A DNA stretch of 64,000 nt from Salinispora mooreana. Its GTDB lineage: Bacteria; Actinomycetota; Actinomycetes; Mycobacteriales; Micromonosporaceae. The notes under the pieces were generated by a model. It made no database searches and was not told where the DNA came from. It worked only from the letters and a program-made list of their open reading frames with translations. Where the stretch lies: positions 2,347,149-2,411,148 of the forward strand of contig NZ_KB900614.1 of the NCBI RefSeq assembly GCF_000379065.1, read 5' to 3'. Shown here piece by piece: positions 9,559-19,528 of this stretch (its first letter is position 1; each line of letters opens with the position of its first letter). The translations under genes were made by a program, and so were the position numbers.

Positions 9559-10875
9559 GTGAAGGTCACTGTCATCGGGTCGGGGCATCTGGGCGCAACC
9601 CACGCGGCCGGGATGGCCGACATCGGGCATGAGGTCACCGGGGTCGACATCGACCCGGAGAAGATCGAGACGTTGAACGCCGGGCGAGGCTGGTTTCATG
9701 AACCGGAGCTCGATGTGCTTCTGGCTCGCAACCTCGACACCGGAAGACTTCGCTTCACCACCGACTTCGCGGCGGCGGCCGCCTTCGGCGATGTGCACTT
9801 CCTCGCGGTCGGCACCCCCTCCGGCCTGGACGGCACCTACGACCTGACCCAGATCAGCGCGGCGATCGAGCGCCTGGCCCCACACCTCCAGCGCCCCTGT
9901 CTGATCGTCGGCAAGTCCACCGTCACGCCGGGCACCGCCGAGGTGGTCGAGGCCCAGGCCCGGAAGCTCTCCCCCGCCGGTGACGGCGTTCAGGTGGCGT
10001 GGAACCCCGAGTTCCTCCGCGAAGGCACCGCGGTGGCCGACACCCTGACTCCGGACCGCATCGTCCTCGGCGTCGCCTCGACCGAGGCCGAGGAGACTCT
10101 ACGGCTGCTGTATGCGCCGATCACCAGCGGCCACGGCTGCCCGCTCGTGGTCACCGATCGGATCACCGCCGAGATGGTCAAGGCGACGGCGAACGCCTAC
10201 CTGGCCACCCGGATCTCGTTCGTCAACGCCGTCGCCGAGATGTGCACGGTGGTAGGGGCGAACGTCGCCGAGCTGGCTGACGCGATCGGCCACGACGCCC
10301 GCATCGGACACCAGTACCTGCAGCCCGGCCTCGGTTTCGGCGGCGGTTGCCTACCCAAGGATCTGCACGCCTTCACGGCGCAGGCCGAGCGGGGCGGCGT
10401 GACCGCCGCCGCCGCACTTCTGCGCAGCGTGGACAGGGTGAACCTGCACATGCGTACCCGTGCTGTCACGCTGGCCACCGCCGCGCTCAACGGCGAGGTA
10501 CGGGGACGGCGGATCGCCGTGTGGGGTACGGCCTTCAAACCCGGCATCGACGACGTGCGCGACTCCCCCGCGCTTGACGTCGCCGTCCGGCTACACGCGG
10601 CCGGGGCGCAGGTCACCACGTACGACCCGCAGGGGCTGGCGATGGCCCGGCAGACCGCACCGCAGCTGAGCTACGCCGCGACGGCGGCCGAGGCGGCCGT
10701 TGACGCCGAGCTGATCGTGGTGGGGACCGGCTGGCCCGAGTTCGGCGCGCTCGACCCCCATGTGATCGCCGAGCGGGTGGCGCGACGAGTGTTGCTGGAC
10801 ACCCGTGGCGTGATCTCCGGTGGACGCTGGCGAACCGCGGGATGGACCGTGCACGGGCTTGGCTACCAGTCCTGA
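9559..10875 (+). CDS. UDP-glucose/GDP-mannose dehydrogenase family protein
   Basis: 438 residues from GTG at 9559, chosen for the GGAAAGGAGG site just upstream. N-terminal NAD-binding Rossmann fold (VTVIGSGHLGATHA), central substrate domain with NPEFLREGTAVAD, and the catalytic cysteine Cys264 in GFGGGCLPKD. The C-terminal UDP-binding domain includes GTAFKPGIDDVRDSPALD. These are the defining motifs of the family that oxidises NDP-hexoses to uronic acids through a thioester intermediate. The product would feed cell-surface polysaccharide or secondary-metabolite glycosylation. No glycosyltransferase gene lies next to it, so the pathway is not defined here. Confidence 0.93.
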   Translation: MKVTVIGSGHLGATHAAGMADIGHEVTGVDIDPEKIETLNAGRGWFHEPELDVLLARNLDTGRLRFTTDFAAAAAFGDVHFLAVGTPSGLDGTYDLTQISAAIERLAPHLQRPCLIVGKSTVTPGTAEVVEAQARKLSPAGDGVQVAWNPEFLREGTAVADTLTPDRIVLGVASTEAEETLRLLYAPITSGHGCPLVVTDRITAEMVKATANAYLATRISFVNAVAEMCTVVGANVAELADAIGHDARIGHQYLQPGLGFGGGCLPKDLHAFTAQAERGGVTAAAALLRSVDRVNLHMRTRAVTLATAALNGEVRGRRIAVWGTAFKPGIDDVRDSPALDVAVRLHAAGAQVTTYDPQGLAMARQTAPQLSYAATAAEAAVDAELIVVGTGWPEFGALDPHVIAERVARRVLLDTRGVISGGRWRTAGWTVHGLGYQS

Positions 10876-10918
10876 ACCCAGGGCGATCCCAGGCGGGTCA
10901 CGGACGCTGACCGGAGTC

Positions 10919-11026
10919 GCACGCGTACCGCGCCGAGCACGACCAGCCGGGTGCACTCGGCCTCGAGGGCGGCCACCCGCTCGGCACCGACGAGCCCGGT
11001 TCCGACGCGCACGTCCAGGTGCAGCC
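10919..11026 (-). pseudogene. Orphan fragment of a VOC (glyoxalase-like) gene, partial copy of the gene at 13176-13610
   Basis: On the minus strand this segment reads LHLDVRVGTGLVGAERVAAL followed by EAECTRLVVLGAVRVRL. That matches residues about 83-119 of the complete VOC protein encoded at 13176-13610 with only a few changes; at the DNA level the two stretches of about 108 bp are nearly identical. It has no proper start, no N-terminal half and a different continuation, so it is a truncated duplicate. It begins 43 bp after the dehydrogenase stop codon. Recombination between the two copies would delete the arginase and CGNR genes between them. Confidence 0.75.
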
Positions 11027-11090
11027 GATAGTGCGGCAGGTGACGGTCCGGCATATCCGGATCGGCCGGGACGTCGCTGCAGCGAAATGC

Positions 11091-11147
11091 CGCAGGACCT
11101 CGATATGAAGGTGGCCCTACCAGAGATCAACTTCATCGAGGTCCTGC
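11091..11147. repeat. Inverted repeat in the 10,876-11,282 intergenic region
   Basis: GCAGGACCTCGATATGAAG at 11091-11109 is mirrored by CTTCATCGAGGTCCTGC at 11131-11147, with a 2-nt slip. It could be a terminator-like hairpin or the end of a decayed mobile element. Just after it, a short plus-strand frame ending at 11260 (FDTWKIGGVVAAALAILH) looks like the C-terminus of a lost protein that I cannot name. The remainder of the 407-bp interval between the dehydrogenase and the arginase-fold gene holds only the VOC fragment. Confidence 0.45.
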
Positions 11148-11282
11148 GTCACTATGAGTTCCCCAAACACCGCGGTGCCGTCGGTTCGACACCTGGAAAA
11201 TCGGCGGCGTCGTCGCGGCAGCCCTGGCTATCCTCCACACCGACCACCAACAAACCACCTGATCATCCAATGTCACGACCCG

Positions 11283-12224
11283 CTACGCGGAACGGCCCAA
11301 GTCCAATTGAACCAAGCTGCGCACGAGGCATTCGACGATGGAATCGGCGTACTTCGTGCCGGGGTCGAGTTCCGGGTCGTAGATCGTGACATCAAGGCCG
11401 AGCACCCGGCCACCGTGGACGAGGTTCGAAAGCAGCTCCGACAGCTGCATGAAGTCCAGGCCGGGGCTACCGGGGGAATCGACGGCCGGCATGACTTTCT
11501 CATCCAGCACATCGAGGTCGAGGTGCAGCCAAACCCGGTCCAACTCACGGACGTTCAGCCGCTCGACAACCCGCTTCACCACCTGGTTGACGCCAAGGCC
11601 GAGGACCTGCCGTGCGGTCAGCCCCAAGACGGCCGAGTCCATGACTGGGGTCCAGTCGTCGAGCGAGACGGTGACATCCGACTCGCGGTCACCAAGCTGG
11701 ATGACGTCCCCGTCAGTGACCAATGGCGTACCGACCTGGGGCCAGTGGGTGAGAATCGGCTCGCCGCGGCCGGTGGCCACGGCGAGGGCCATGCCAGCCA
11801 CGGAACCGAGGCTGGCCGTCGTGTCGTAGTTGTTGGGGTGGCGGAAGTCGCTGTGACCGTCGATGTGGATGAGCCCGCAGCGGCCGCCACGCCGGGCACC
11901 GAGCAGGCAGCCAAGCAGGACGCTGCAGTCACCGCCGACGACGACTGGGAACCTGGAAGCATCGATGGCCGCGGCGACCGCCCCGGCAACCTCCAGCGAG
12001 TGCGCCCGCAGGGTACGGCCGTTGCGGATGCGGGTGCCGCGCTGCGCCCCGAAGTCGTAGCGGGGGTGGCCGAGCTCGACGACGTGGACGGTCCGCAGAC
12101 GCTCGGCTAGCCCCGCCTCCAGCAGCACCGCGGGTGCGCGCCAGGCGCCGGGCTCGTGGCCGGGCGCCTGTGTGCGCAGTCCGAGGCTCGATGGGGCGTT
12201 GATGAGCTCGATCATCGCAGTCAT
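11283..12224 (-). CDS. Arginase/agmatinase-family (ureohydrolase fold) protein
   Basis: 313 residues from ATG at 12224 (MTAMIELINAPSSLG). The dinuclear-metal motifs are recognisable but altered: GGDCS in place of GGDHS, HIDGHSD in place of DAHxD, and HLDLDVLDEKVMP in place of the SxDxDxxDP motif. Most metal-binding Asp and His residues are kept, while the first motif has Cys where most relatives have His. It is probably a cytosolic hydrolase of a guanidino or related C-N bond, with unknown substrate. It is divergent from the CGNR regulator, and a palindrome between them suggests that regulator controls it. Longer in-frame starts up to 12440 would run through the operator and are rejected. Confidence 0.85.
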   Translation of the reverse strand: MTAMIELINAPSSLGLRTQAPGHEPGAWRAPAVLLEAGLAERLRTVHVVELGHPRYDFGAQRGTRIRNGRTLRAHSLEVAGAVAAAIDASRFPVVVGGDCSVLLGCLLGARRGGRCGLIHIDGHSDFRHPNNYDTTASLGSVAGMALAVATGRGEPILTHWPQVGTPLVTDGDVIQLGDRESDVTVSLDDWTPVMDSAVLGLTARQVLGLGVNQVVKRVVERLNVRELDRVWLHLDLDVLDEKVMPAVDSPGSPGLDFMQLSELLSNLVHGGRVLGLDVTIYDPELDPGTKYADSIVECLVRSLVQLDLGRSA

Positions 12225-12257
12225 GAGGTTAGTGTCAGCCCCTGCCCAGTTCACGTC

Positions 12258-12283
12258 AACTGGTAAAACACATTTTACCGGTT
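12258..12283. promoter_or_regulatory. Palindromic operator between arginase-family and CGNR genes
   Basis: The arms AACTGGTAAAA and TTTTACCGGTT are separated by CACA and match at 10 of 11 positions. The site is centred in the 86-bp divergent intergenic region, 34 bp from one ATG and 27 bp from the other. It is AT-rich against a very GC-rich background. It is the obvious candidate site for the adjacent CGNR-type regulator, controlling both genes. Confidence 0.75.
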
Positions 12284-12310
12284 GGCGTGACCGAGTAAGG
12301 TGACCCAGAC

Positions 12311-12928
12311 ATGCAGGCACAGCTCCGAGCACACACATTCCAGCCCCGCGATCTCGTGGGGGGAGATCTCGTGCTCGACCTCGTGAACACCGTGACCAGC
12401 CGCAACGCGGAGCCGGTCGACTGGCTCGACGGCTACGCACGCCTGCTGGACTGGGCAGAGCTCACCGGCGCCTTCCCAGCGGCAGACCTGGCCCAGCTAC
12501 TCAGCGAAACCGCGGCCCACCCACGCGCCGCCGAATGCGCGCTGGCTCACGTCAAAACGCTGCGGGAAGCCCTCTGTGAACTACTCACCGCAACTGTCCT
12601 CGGACAGACACCGCCTCCGGGAGCCCTCGCGTCGCTGCAAACCCAGTGGCGAAGGGCGGTCGGGAGTGCCTGCCTACAGCCGGTCGACGAGCACATCACG
12701 CCGGCTGTGACCGTGGAGGCGTCCGGTTTCGACTACCTCACACACGCTCTTGCCCTGCACGCGGTACGCCTGCTGGAAGACGTACCGCTAAGCCGCCTGC
12801 GCGTCTGCGCGGGCCGGCAATGCGGCTGGTTCTACCTCGACACGTCGAAAGCCGGGCGACGGCGCTGGTGCGACATGGCGACCTGCGGAAACGCCGAGAA
12901 GACCCGCCGCCACAACGCCCGTCGGTAG
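12311..12928 (+). CDS. CGNR zinc-finger (ABATE domain) transcriptional regulator
   Basis: 205 residues. The N-terminal ABATE (DUF1470) region begins with a typical GGDLVLDLVNTVTSR, and the C-terminal CGNR zinc finger reads RVCAGRQCGWFYLDTSK followed by RRRWCDMATCGNAEKTRRH, with four cysteines to hold zinc. Proteins of this class are thought to bind DNA through the finger and sense a ligand with the ABATE domain. The gene is divergent from the arginase-fold gene across a strong palindrome, so local autoregulation and control of that enzyme are likely. The region after it (12929-13175) shows no gene. Confidence 0.9.
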   Translation: MQAQLRAHTFQPRDLVGGDLVLDLVNTVTSRNAEPVDWLDGYARLLDWAELTGAFPAADLAQLLSETAAHPRAAECALAHVKTLREALCELLTATVLGQTPPPGALASLQTQWRRAVGSACLQPVDEHITPAVTVEASGFDYLTHALALHAVRLLEDVPLSRLRVCAGRQCGWFYLDTSKAGRRRWCDMATCGNAEKTRRHNARR

Positions 12929-13175
12929 CATTCCTGGTTCATCGACGAACCAAACAGACCATCGGCGCCACGGGGCAGACCTCCGGCAACGCCGGAATAC
13001 CCGGCATCAAGCGATTAGGCACGACCTGCTGTGCCGACGGCCGCAGCCACACCTGGCTCGATCACGAACACGCGATCGACTTGTCGCAAACCCGAGGCGC
13101 GGCAGGCACCACCGCGCGGGCCAGTGCCTAGCGGAGTACGGCCGCGCTGACGACACTGTCCCGCTAGCGGCGGCC

Positions 13176-13610
13176 TCAGTCGAGGCAGAACTCGTTGCCC
13201 TCGACGTCCTGCATCACCAGGCACGACTCGTTGTAGCCGTCGGCGGCCAGGAGTCGCACCCGCACCGCGCCGAGCGCGACCAGCCGGGCGCATTCGGCCT
13301 CGAGGGCGGCCACCCGCTCGGCACCGACGAGCCCGGTTCCGACGCGCACGTCCAGGTGCAGCCGGTTCTTCCCCGCCTTTTCCTCGGGAACGCGCTGAAA
13401 GAACAGACGCGGCCCCACACCGGAGGGATCAACGCAGGCGGACACCGAGCCCTGCTGCTCCGGCGGCAACGTGCGATCGAAGTCGCCCCAGGTGGCGAAG
13501 CCCGTCGGGGGCGGCGGGAAGACGTATCCCAGCGCCCTGCACCAGAACCGTGCCACCCGCCCCGGCTCCGCGCAGTCGAAGGTGATTTGGACCTGCTTGA
13601 CCGATGGCAT
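13176..13610 (-). CDS. VOC family (glyoxalase-like) protein
   Basis: 144 residues from ATG at 13610. MPSVKQVQITFDCAEPGRVA is the usual first strand of the glyoxalase-like domain; the second module contains RLHLDVRVGT, and it ends DVEGNEFCLD, the standard C-terminal signature. The fold is used by glyoxalases, dioxygenases and antibiotic-binding proteins. No particular reaction can be assigned. A near-identical piece of its second half lies at 10919-11026. The 292 bp upstream contain no complete gene, only a short minus-strand frame (LTAQGHEVVLLTRSPAGER) too weak to classify. Confidence 0.88.
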   Translation of the reverse strand: MPSVKQVQITFDCAEPGRVARFWCRALGYVFPPPPTGFATWGDFDRTLPPEQQGSVSACVDPSGVGPRLFFQRVPEEKAGKNRLHLDVRVGTGLVGAERVAALEAECARLVALGAVRVRLLAADGYNESCLVMQDVEGNEFCLD

Positions 13611-13902
13611 CAGACCACCCTAGGCGTGGGAGCCGACGTCGCGACACCTGTTTCACGGCGGCGGCAGACCACACCGGGCAGTCCTCTTGGCCCTTTGTAT
13701 CGAGTTTCTCAGATTGGACCTCCGGCTGAGCCGGGTGGCGCCGCCGCGGCGATGGCTTCGCCGGCAACCCCGCGCCGACTCCGCCCGGTGGCGCTCACCC
13801 GCCGGGGAGCGGGTGAGCAGCACAACCTCATGCCCCTGGGCAGTCAATACCCGATCCAGAACGGTTGGCATGGGAGGTTGCCGCCCGTTCCCGGTCAGTC
13901 GA

Positions 13903-15510
<1,608 letters not shown>

Positions 15511-15541
15511 CTATATGTTGAGAGTGGCAGGGGGAGATGCC

Positions 15542-15637
15542 CTGTTATAAATCAGCCCTGACATAAGTCACCGCTGTTGTAAGTCAGCACTGCTGTACAT
15601 CAATACGGTGATAGATCAGTACTGCCGTACGTCACCG
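15542..15637. repeat. Six imperfect 16-bp tandem repeats upstream of rox
   Basis: Six consecutive units, each exactly 16 bp, start at 15542, 15558, 15574, 15590, 15606 and 15622. Examples are CTGTTATAAATCAGCC, CTGACATAAGTCACCG and CTGTTGTAAGTCAGCA; the consensus is CTGnnnTAnrTCAnnn. The array lies between the stop of the OmpR-system sensor kinase, which it overlaps by about 6 bp, and the RAE. The constant phase suggests a regulator-binding array or a repeat-generated leader, not a gene. Confidence 0.7.
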
Positions 15638-16801
15638 AGTAACGGCGGGACCCGGCCCATCTGCTGCCGGCAGCGTCACCGTCACCTCCAAGCCACCGCC
15701 CGGCTGTGCGATCGTCTGCACCACGCCACCGTGCGCGTCGCAGACGGCCCGGACGATGGAGAGCCCCAGACCAGAACCCCGGGCACCGGTCCGTTCCCGG
15801 CCACCCCGCCGGAACGGCTCGAACAGCCCCGGCACATCGGCCTGGTCCACCTCAAAGCCGGTGTTGCCCACCACCAGCCAGGACCGCCGGCCATCCGAAC
15901 CGGTCCGGACCCAGAGCTGGCCGTGCAGATGGTTGTAGCGCACCGCATTCTCGACCAGGTTCCCGGCGAGCCGGTCGAGCAGCCCGGGGTCGCCGACCAC
16001 CGGTGCCGGCTCGAGTGAGGTCTCCACCCGCAGACCGATCCGCTCCACCTCCCGGCGTACCGCCGTCAACGCGTTGGCGGTGCCGGCAGCCAGGTCACAC
16101 TCCGTCCGTCGGGCGAGGCGATGGCCGGCCTGCGCCTCGCTGCGGGCCAGCACCAACAGCGCGTCCACCAGGCCGTTGGCCCGCTCCGAGGCATCCCTAA
16201 CCACAGTGGACATCCGGCGATACTCGGCAATGTCCGCCTCGTCGTCGCTGAGCGTCACGTCGATCTCGGTACGCATCACGGCGAGCGGGGTCCGCAGCTC
16301 ATGTGAGGCGTTGGCGACGAAGCGCTTCTGCGCGTCGAAGGCGACCGCGATCCGGTCCAGCATCGCATCGAAGGTCTGCGCCAGCTCGGCCACCTCGTCG
16401 TCCGCACCCGAGTAGCCGATGCGCTGATCGAGAGTGGTCTCGCCGAGCCGTCGGGCCGTGGCGGTGACCTGGTAGAGCGGGCGCAGTGCCCGGCCCGCGA
16501 CCAGGTAGCCACCGGCCACCCCGACCACGCTGATCGCCAGCAGCGCCGCCAACCCTTTGGCCAGCAGTTCTCGGCTCGCCGTCTCGCCCAGCTGCCGCTG
16601 CCACTCGGCGGCGTCCAGGAAACGACCGTCGGCCAGCACCACCGTCGTCCCGGAAAGCAGCTCGTCGGTGGGGCGCAGCGCGTCGCGGACCAGCAGCCAG
16701 GCCAGCAGCACCAGGATCAGCCCGGCGCCCACCAGCAGCAATCCGTTGAGCAGGGTCAACCGCAGGCGCAGGGTGGGCCGCATGCCACGGCCGGCGGTCA
16801 C
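15632..16801 (-). CDS. HAMP-type sensor histidine kinase
   Basis: 389 residues from GTG at 16801, which overlaps the regulator stop as GTGA. Two membrane helices (about 12-38 and 82-103) flank a short extracytoplasmic domain. A HAMP linker follows, then the HisKA H-box ASHELRTPLAV (His167) and a HATPase domain with N-box NLVENAVRYN and G-box GARGSGLGLSIV. It is the membrane sensor for the OmpR regulator encoded just upstream. It is immediately upstream of the rox locus, separated by the RAE and the repeats, but no link to rifamycin sensing can be shown. Confidence 0.93.
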   Translation of the reverse strand: MTAGRGMRPTLRLRLTLLNGLLLVGAGLILVLLAWLLVRDALRPTDELLSGTTVVLADGRFLDAAEWQRQLGETASRELLAKGLAALLAISVVGVAGGYLVAGRALRPLYQVTATARRLGETTLDQRIGYSGADDEVAELAQTFDAMLDRIAVAFDAQKRFVANASHELRTPLAVMRTEIDVTLSDDEADIAEYRRMSTVVRDASERANGLVDALLVLARSEAQAGHRLARRTECDLAAGTANALTAVRREVERIGLRVETSLEPAPVVGDPGLLDRLAGNLVENAVRYNHLHGQLWVRTGSDGRRSWLVVGNTGFEVDQADVPGLFEPFRRGGRERTGARGSGLGLSIVRAVCDAHGGVVQTIAQPGGGLEVTVTLPAADGPGPAVTR

Positions 16802-17466
16802 GCCGCCGCCCCGGCCACACGGTAGCCGGCACCGACCACGGTCTCGATCAGCGGTGGGTCGCCGAGCTTACGCCGCAGCGTGCGCACGGTGACCCGGACG
16901 ATGGTCGTGAACGGGTCGGTGTTCGCGTCCCAGACCCGTTCCAGCAGCTCCTCGCTGGAGACCACCGCACCGCCGGCCTTGACCAGTTCGCGCAGCACAC
17001 CAAACTCCTTGTTGGTCAGGTCCAGCGGCACCTCGGCCCGGGTGGCTGTCCGCCGAGCCGGGTCGAGCACCAGGTCGGCCACCGCCAGCACCGGCGGAGC
17101 GGCCGGGGTGGCGCGGCGGCCCAACGCCTGCACCCGGGCGACCAGCTCGTCGAAGGCGAACGGTTTGGGCAGGTAGTCGTCCGCGCCCAGCTGCAGCCCC
17201 TCGACCCGGTCGGCGACCGTCCCGCTGGCGGTCAACATCAGCACCCGGGTCAGGGTGCCGGAGGCGGCCAGCTCAGCGCAGATCTGATCGCCGGGCACGC
17301 CGGGCAGGTCCCGGTCGAGCACCACCACGTCGTACCGGGTGACGAAGGCCATCTCGTGCCCGCTGTCACCGTCGTACGCGACATCCACCGCCATGCCGCG
17401 CTTGCGCAACCCCCGCGTGATCGCGTCGGCGAGGTTGCGTTCGTCCTCGACAACCAGTACCCGCAT
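16798..17466 (-). CDS. OmpR/PhoB-family response regulator
   Basis: 222 residues from ATG at 17466 with GAGGAGG just upstream; the frame extends further but this start has the clear ribosome binding site. Receiver domain with VVEDE, phospho-acceptor Asp51 (VVVLDRDLP), LTA and PKPF; C-terminal winged helix with TNKEFGVLRELVKAGG and VRTLRRKLGDPPLIETV ... GYRV. It overlaps the sensor kinase by 4 bp and forms an operon with it. Targets are unknown. The 226 bp upstream contain short GC-rich direct repeats (about 17,576-17,632) but no gene. Confidence 0.93.
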   Translation of the reverse strand: MRVLVVEDERNLADAITRGLRKRGMAVDVAYDGDSGHEMAFVTRYDVVVLDRDLPGVPGDQICAELAASGTLTRVLMLTASGTVADRVEGLQLGADDYLPKPFAFDELVARVQALGRRATPAAPPVLAVADLVLDPARRTATRAEVPLDLTNKEFGVLRELVKAGGAVVSSEELLERVWDANTDPFTTIVRVTVRTLRRKLGDPPLIETVVGAGYRVAGAAA

Positions 17467-17692
17467 CGCAGCCCTCCTCGCGCCTGAACTCCCCGACAAC
17501 CTAGTGCTTCACCGCCAGCGACGACGTGGGTGCACGAGCGAGGGTGCAGCAGCCCGGCGCCAAGCTCGGACCAGCGCACGACCGGGGTGGGGCACCGCAC
17601 GACCGGGGCGGGACAGCCCGCGACCAAGAGTGACCGGGGCCGGCGGATCCACGCCAGAGCCGCCGGTACGATGGCGCGTCGTGCCCGCGCCG

Positions 17693-19528
17693 ATGGTTGA
17701 CTCCGTGCCACAGACCAGCACCCCTACCTCCACTGTGATGGAAGCACCGAACCGGCGTTCCCGATGGCGTCCCGCCCGCGCCGATGTCCTGGCCATCGGC
17801 GTCTACCTGGCCCTCGGCCTACTGGTCTGCCTCAACCACTGGGGGGACATACCCAACCGGGTCTCCGCCCACCTGCCGACCGACCACAGCTGGTTCGAGT
17901 GGCTCTTCGCGCACGGGGCGTACTCGGTGCGGCACCTGGAGAACCCGCTCTTCAGCACGCGCCAGAACGCCCCGGTCGGGGTGAACATGATGGCGAACAC
18001 GTCACTACTCGGGGTGACCCTGCCGCTGGCGCCGCTGACCATGCTGGTCGGCCCCCAGGTGACGTACGTGCTGTACCTCGGCGCCGCGCTGGCCGCCACC
18101 GCCGGCACCTCCTACTGGGTGCTCTCCCGGCACCTGGTGCGCTCCCGGGCCGCCGCGTTCGTCGGTGGCGCGTTCCTGGGCTTCGCACCCGGCGTCGTGC
18201 ACCACGCCAACGGCCAGCCCAACTTCGCCTCCAACTTCCTGCTCCCGCTGATCGTGCTCCGCGTGCTACGGCTCGGCGAGCCCGGCCGCTGGCGGCGCAA
18301 CGGCATCCTGCTCGGCCTGCTGGTGGCGTACCAGATCTTCATCAACGAGGAGATGCTGCTGCTCACGGCGCTGGCCTGCCTCGTCGTCGTCGCCACGTAC
18401 GCGGTGCTGCGGCCGGTGGCCGCCCGGCGGCAGGCCGGCACCTTCGCCGCCGCCCTCGGCACCGGCGGTGGCCTGGCGCTGCTGCTCACCGCGTACCCGA
18501 TCTGGTTCCAGTTCAACGGTCCGCAGTCCTACCGCGGCCTACAGGGCGGTGTCTTCCACGGCTGGGGCGAGGACCTGAAGGCCTTTGTCACCTTTCCCCG
18601 CGACACCCTGGCCGGAGACGCCGCGGTGGAGCAGACGATCGGCGTGACCGAGCAGAACAGCTGGTTCGGCTGGCCGCTGGTGATCCTGGCCGTGGTGGCC
18701 CTCCTGCTGCTGGTCCGCCGCAGCCTGGTGGCGCGCATCCTGGCGGTACTGACGGTGGTGTTCACGGTGGCCTCCCTGGGCCCGGCGATCCGCTTCGACG
18801 GCGTCGAGACCGACATCAACGGCCCGTGGGCGTACGTGTCGGAGGACCTGCCGCTGGTCGAGATGATGATGCCGACCCGGTTGAGCCTGATCGTGGCCGC
18901 CGCGATCGGGATCCTGCTCGCCGTCGCGTGGGACGCCATCTCCGGGACCGGTCGGCCACCGGTGCCCGCGCAGCGCTCCGGCACTCCACCGCGGTTCCCA
19001 CGGCGGTGGCGGCGCCCGGTCGGCTACGCGGCCATCACGCTGGCCCTGCTGCCGCTGATCCCCCGGCCGCTGCCGGTGGAGGCGGTGGCGCCCCCACCGC
19101 ACTTCATCACCGCCGGTGGCTGGCGGCCGTACGTGCCCGAGGGGCGCACCCTGGTCCCGGTACCGATCCCGAGTAACGTGCATGGCCTCTCCACGCTGCG
19201 CTGGAGTGCGCTGACCCAGCACGAGTTCCCCGTTCCCGGTGGATACTTCATCGGCCCCAACGAGCAGGGGGAAGGGATCTTCGGGGCGGACAGCCGGCCG
19301 ACAACCCGACTCATCTACTCCACGATGGGCAAGAACGCCACACCGAACATCACCGACGCCGAGCGGCGGCAGGCGATCGAGGACCTGCGGTACTGGCAGG
19401 CCTCGGTGGTGGTGCTCGGCGCCCACCCCCGGGAGGCGGTGCTGCGCGACCTGATGACCTCGCTGCTCGGCACACCACAGCGGGTGGACGACGTCTGGCT
19501 CTGGGACGTCCGTCCCCTGGTCGGCTAG
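17693..19528 (+). CDS. Polytopic membrane protein, possible GT-C-type glycosyltransferase (paralogue A)
   Basis: 611 residues if ATG 17693 is used; GTG 17681 or ATG 17738 are alternatives. About ten membrane helices run from residue 30 to 460, followed by a soluble C-terminal domain. The first extracytoplasmic loop has FEWLFAHGAYSVRHLENPLF, and later come GFAPGVVHHANGQPNF, FINEEMLL and a C-terminal VWLWDVRPLV. The layout resembles lipid-linked-sugar GT-C enzymes of the ArnT/PMT kind, but I do not recognise a named family and the loop Asp/Glu pair cannot be confirmed. It converges on a paralogue of about 35-40% visible identity; the two stop codons overlap in CTAG. Confidence 0.75.
   Translation: MVDSVPQTSTPTSTVMEAPNRRSRWRPARADVLAIGVYLALGLLVCLNHWGDIPNRVSAHLPTDHSWFEWLFAHGAYSVRHLENPLFSTRQNAPVGVNMMANTSLLGVTLPLAPLTMLVGPQVTYVLYLGAALAATAGTSYWVLSRHLVRSRAAAFVGGAFLGFAPGVVHHANGQPNFASNFLLPLIVLRVLRLGEPGRWRRNGILLGLLVAYQIFINEEMLLLTALACLVVVATYAVLRPVAARRQAGTFAAALGTGGGLALLLTAYPIWFQFNGPQSYRGLQGGVFHGWGEDLKAFVTFPRDTLAGDAAVEQTIGVTEQNSWFGWPLVILAVVALLLLVRRSLVARILAVLTVVFTVASLGPAIRFDGVETDINGPWAYVSEDLPLVEMMMPTRLSLIVAAAIGILLAVAWDAISGTGRPPVPAQRSGTPPRFPRRWRRPVGYAAITLALLPLIPRPLPVEAVAPPPHFITAGGWRPYVPEGRTLVPVPIPSNVHGLSTLRWSALTQHEFPVPGGYFIGPNEQGEGIFGADSRPTTRLIYSTMGKNATPNITDAERRQAIEDLRYWQASVVVLGAHPREAVLRDLMTSLLGTPQRVDDVWLWDVRPLVG

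Noticed and set aside
12938-13131. Plus-strand frame after the CGNR regulator
   Set aside because: No start with a ribosome binding site and no recognisable protein feature; composition looks like intergenic DNA.
13653-13856. Minus-strand peptide LTAQGHEVVLLTRSPAGER, resembling a sugar-nucleotide epimerase or glycosyltransferase start
   Set aside because: Only about 20 residues look protein-like; the rest is basic low-complexity sequence. Too little to call even a remnant.
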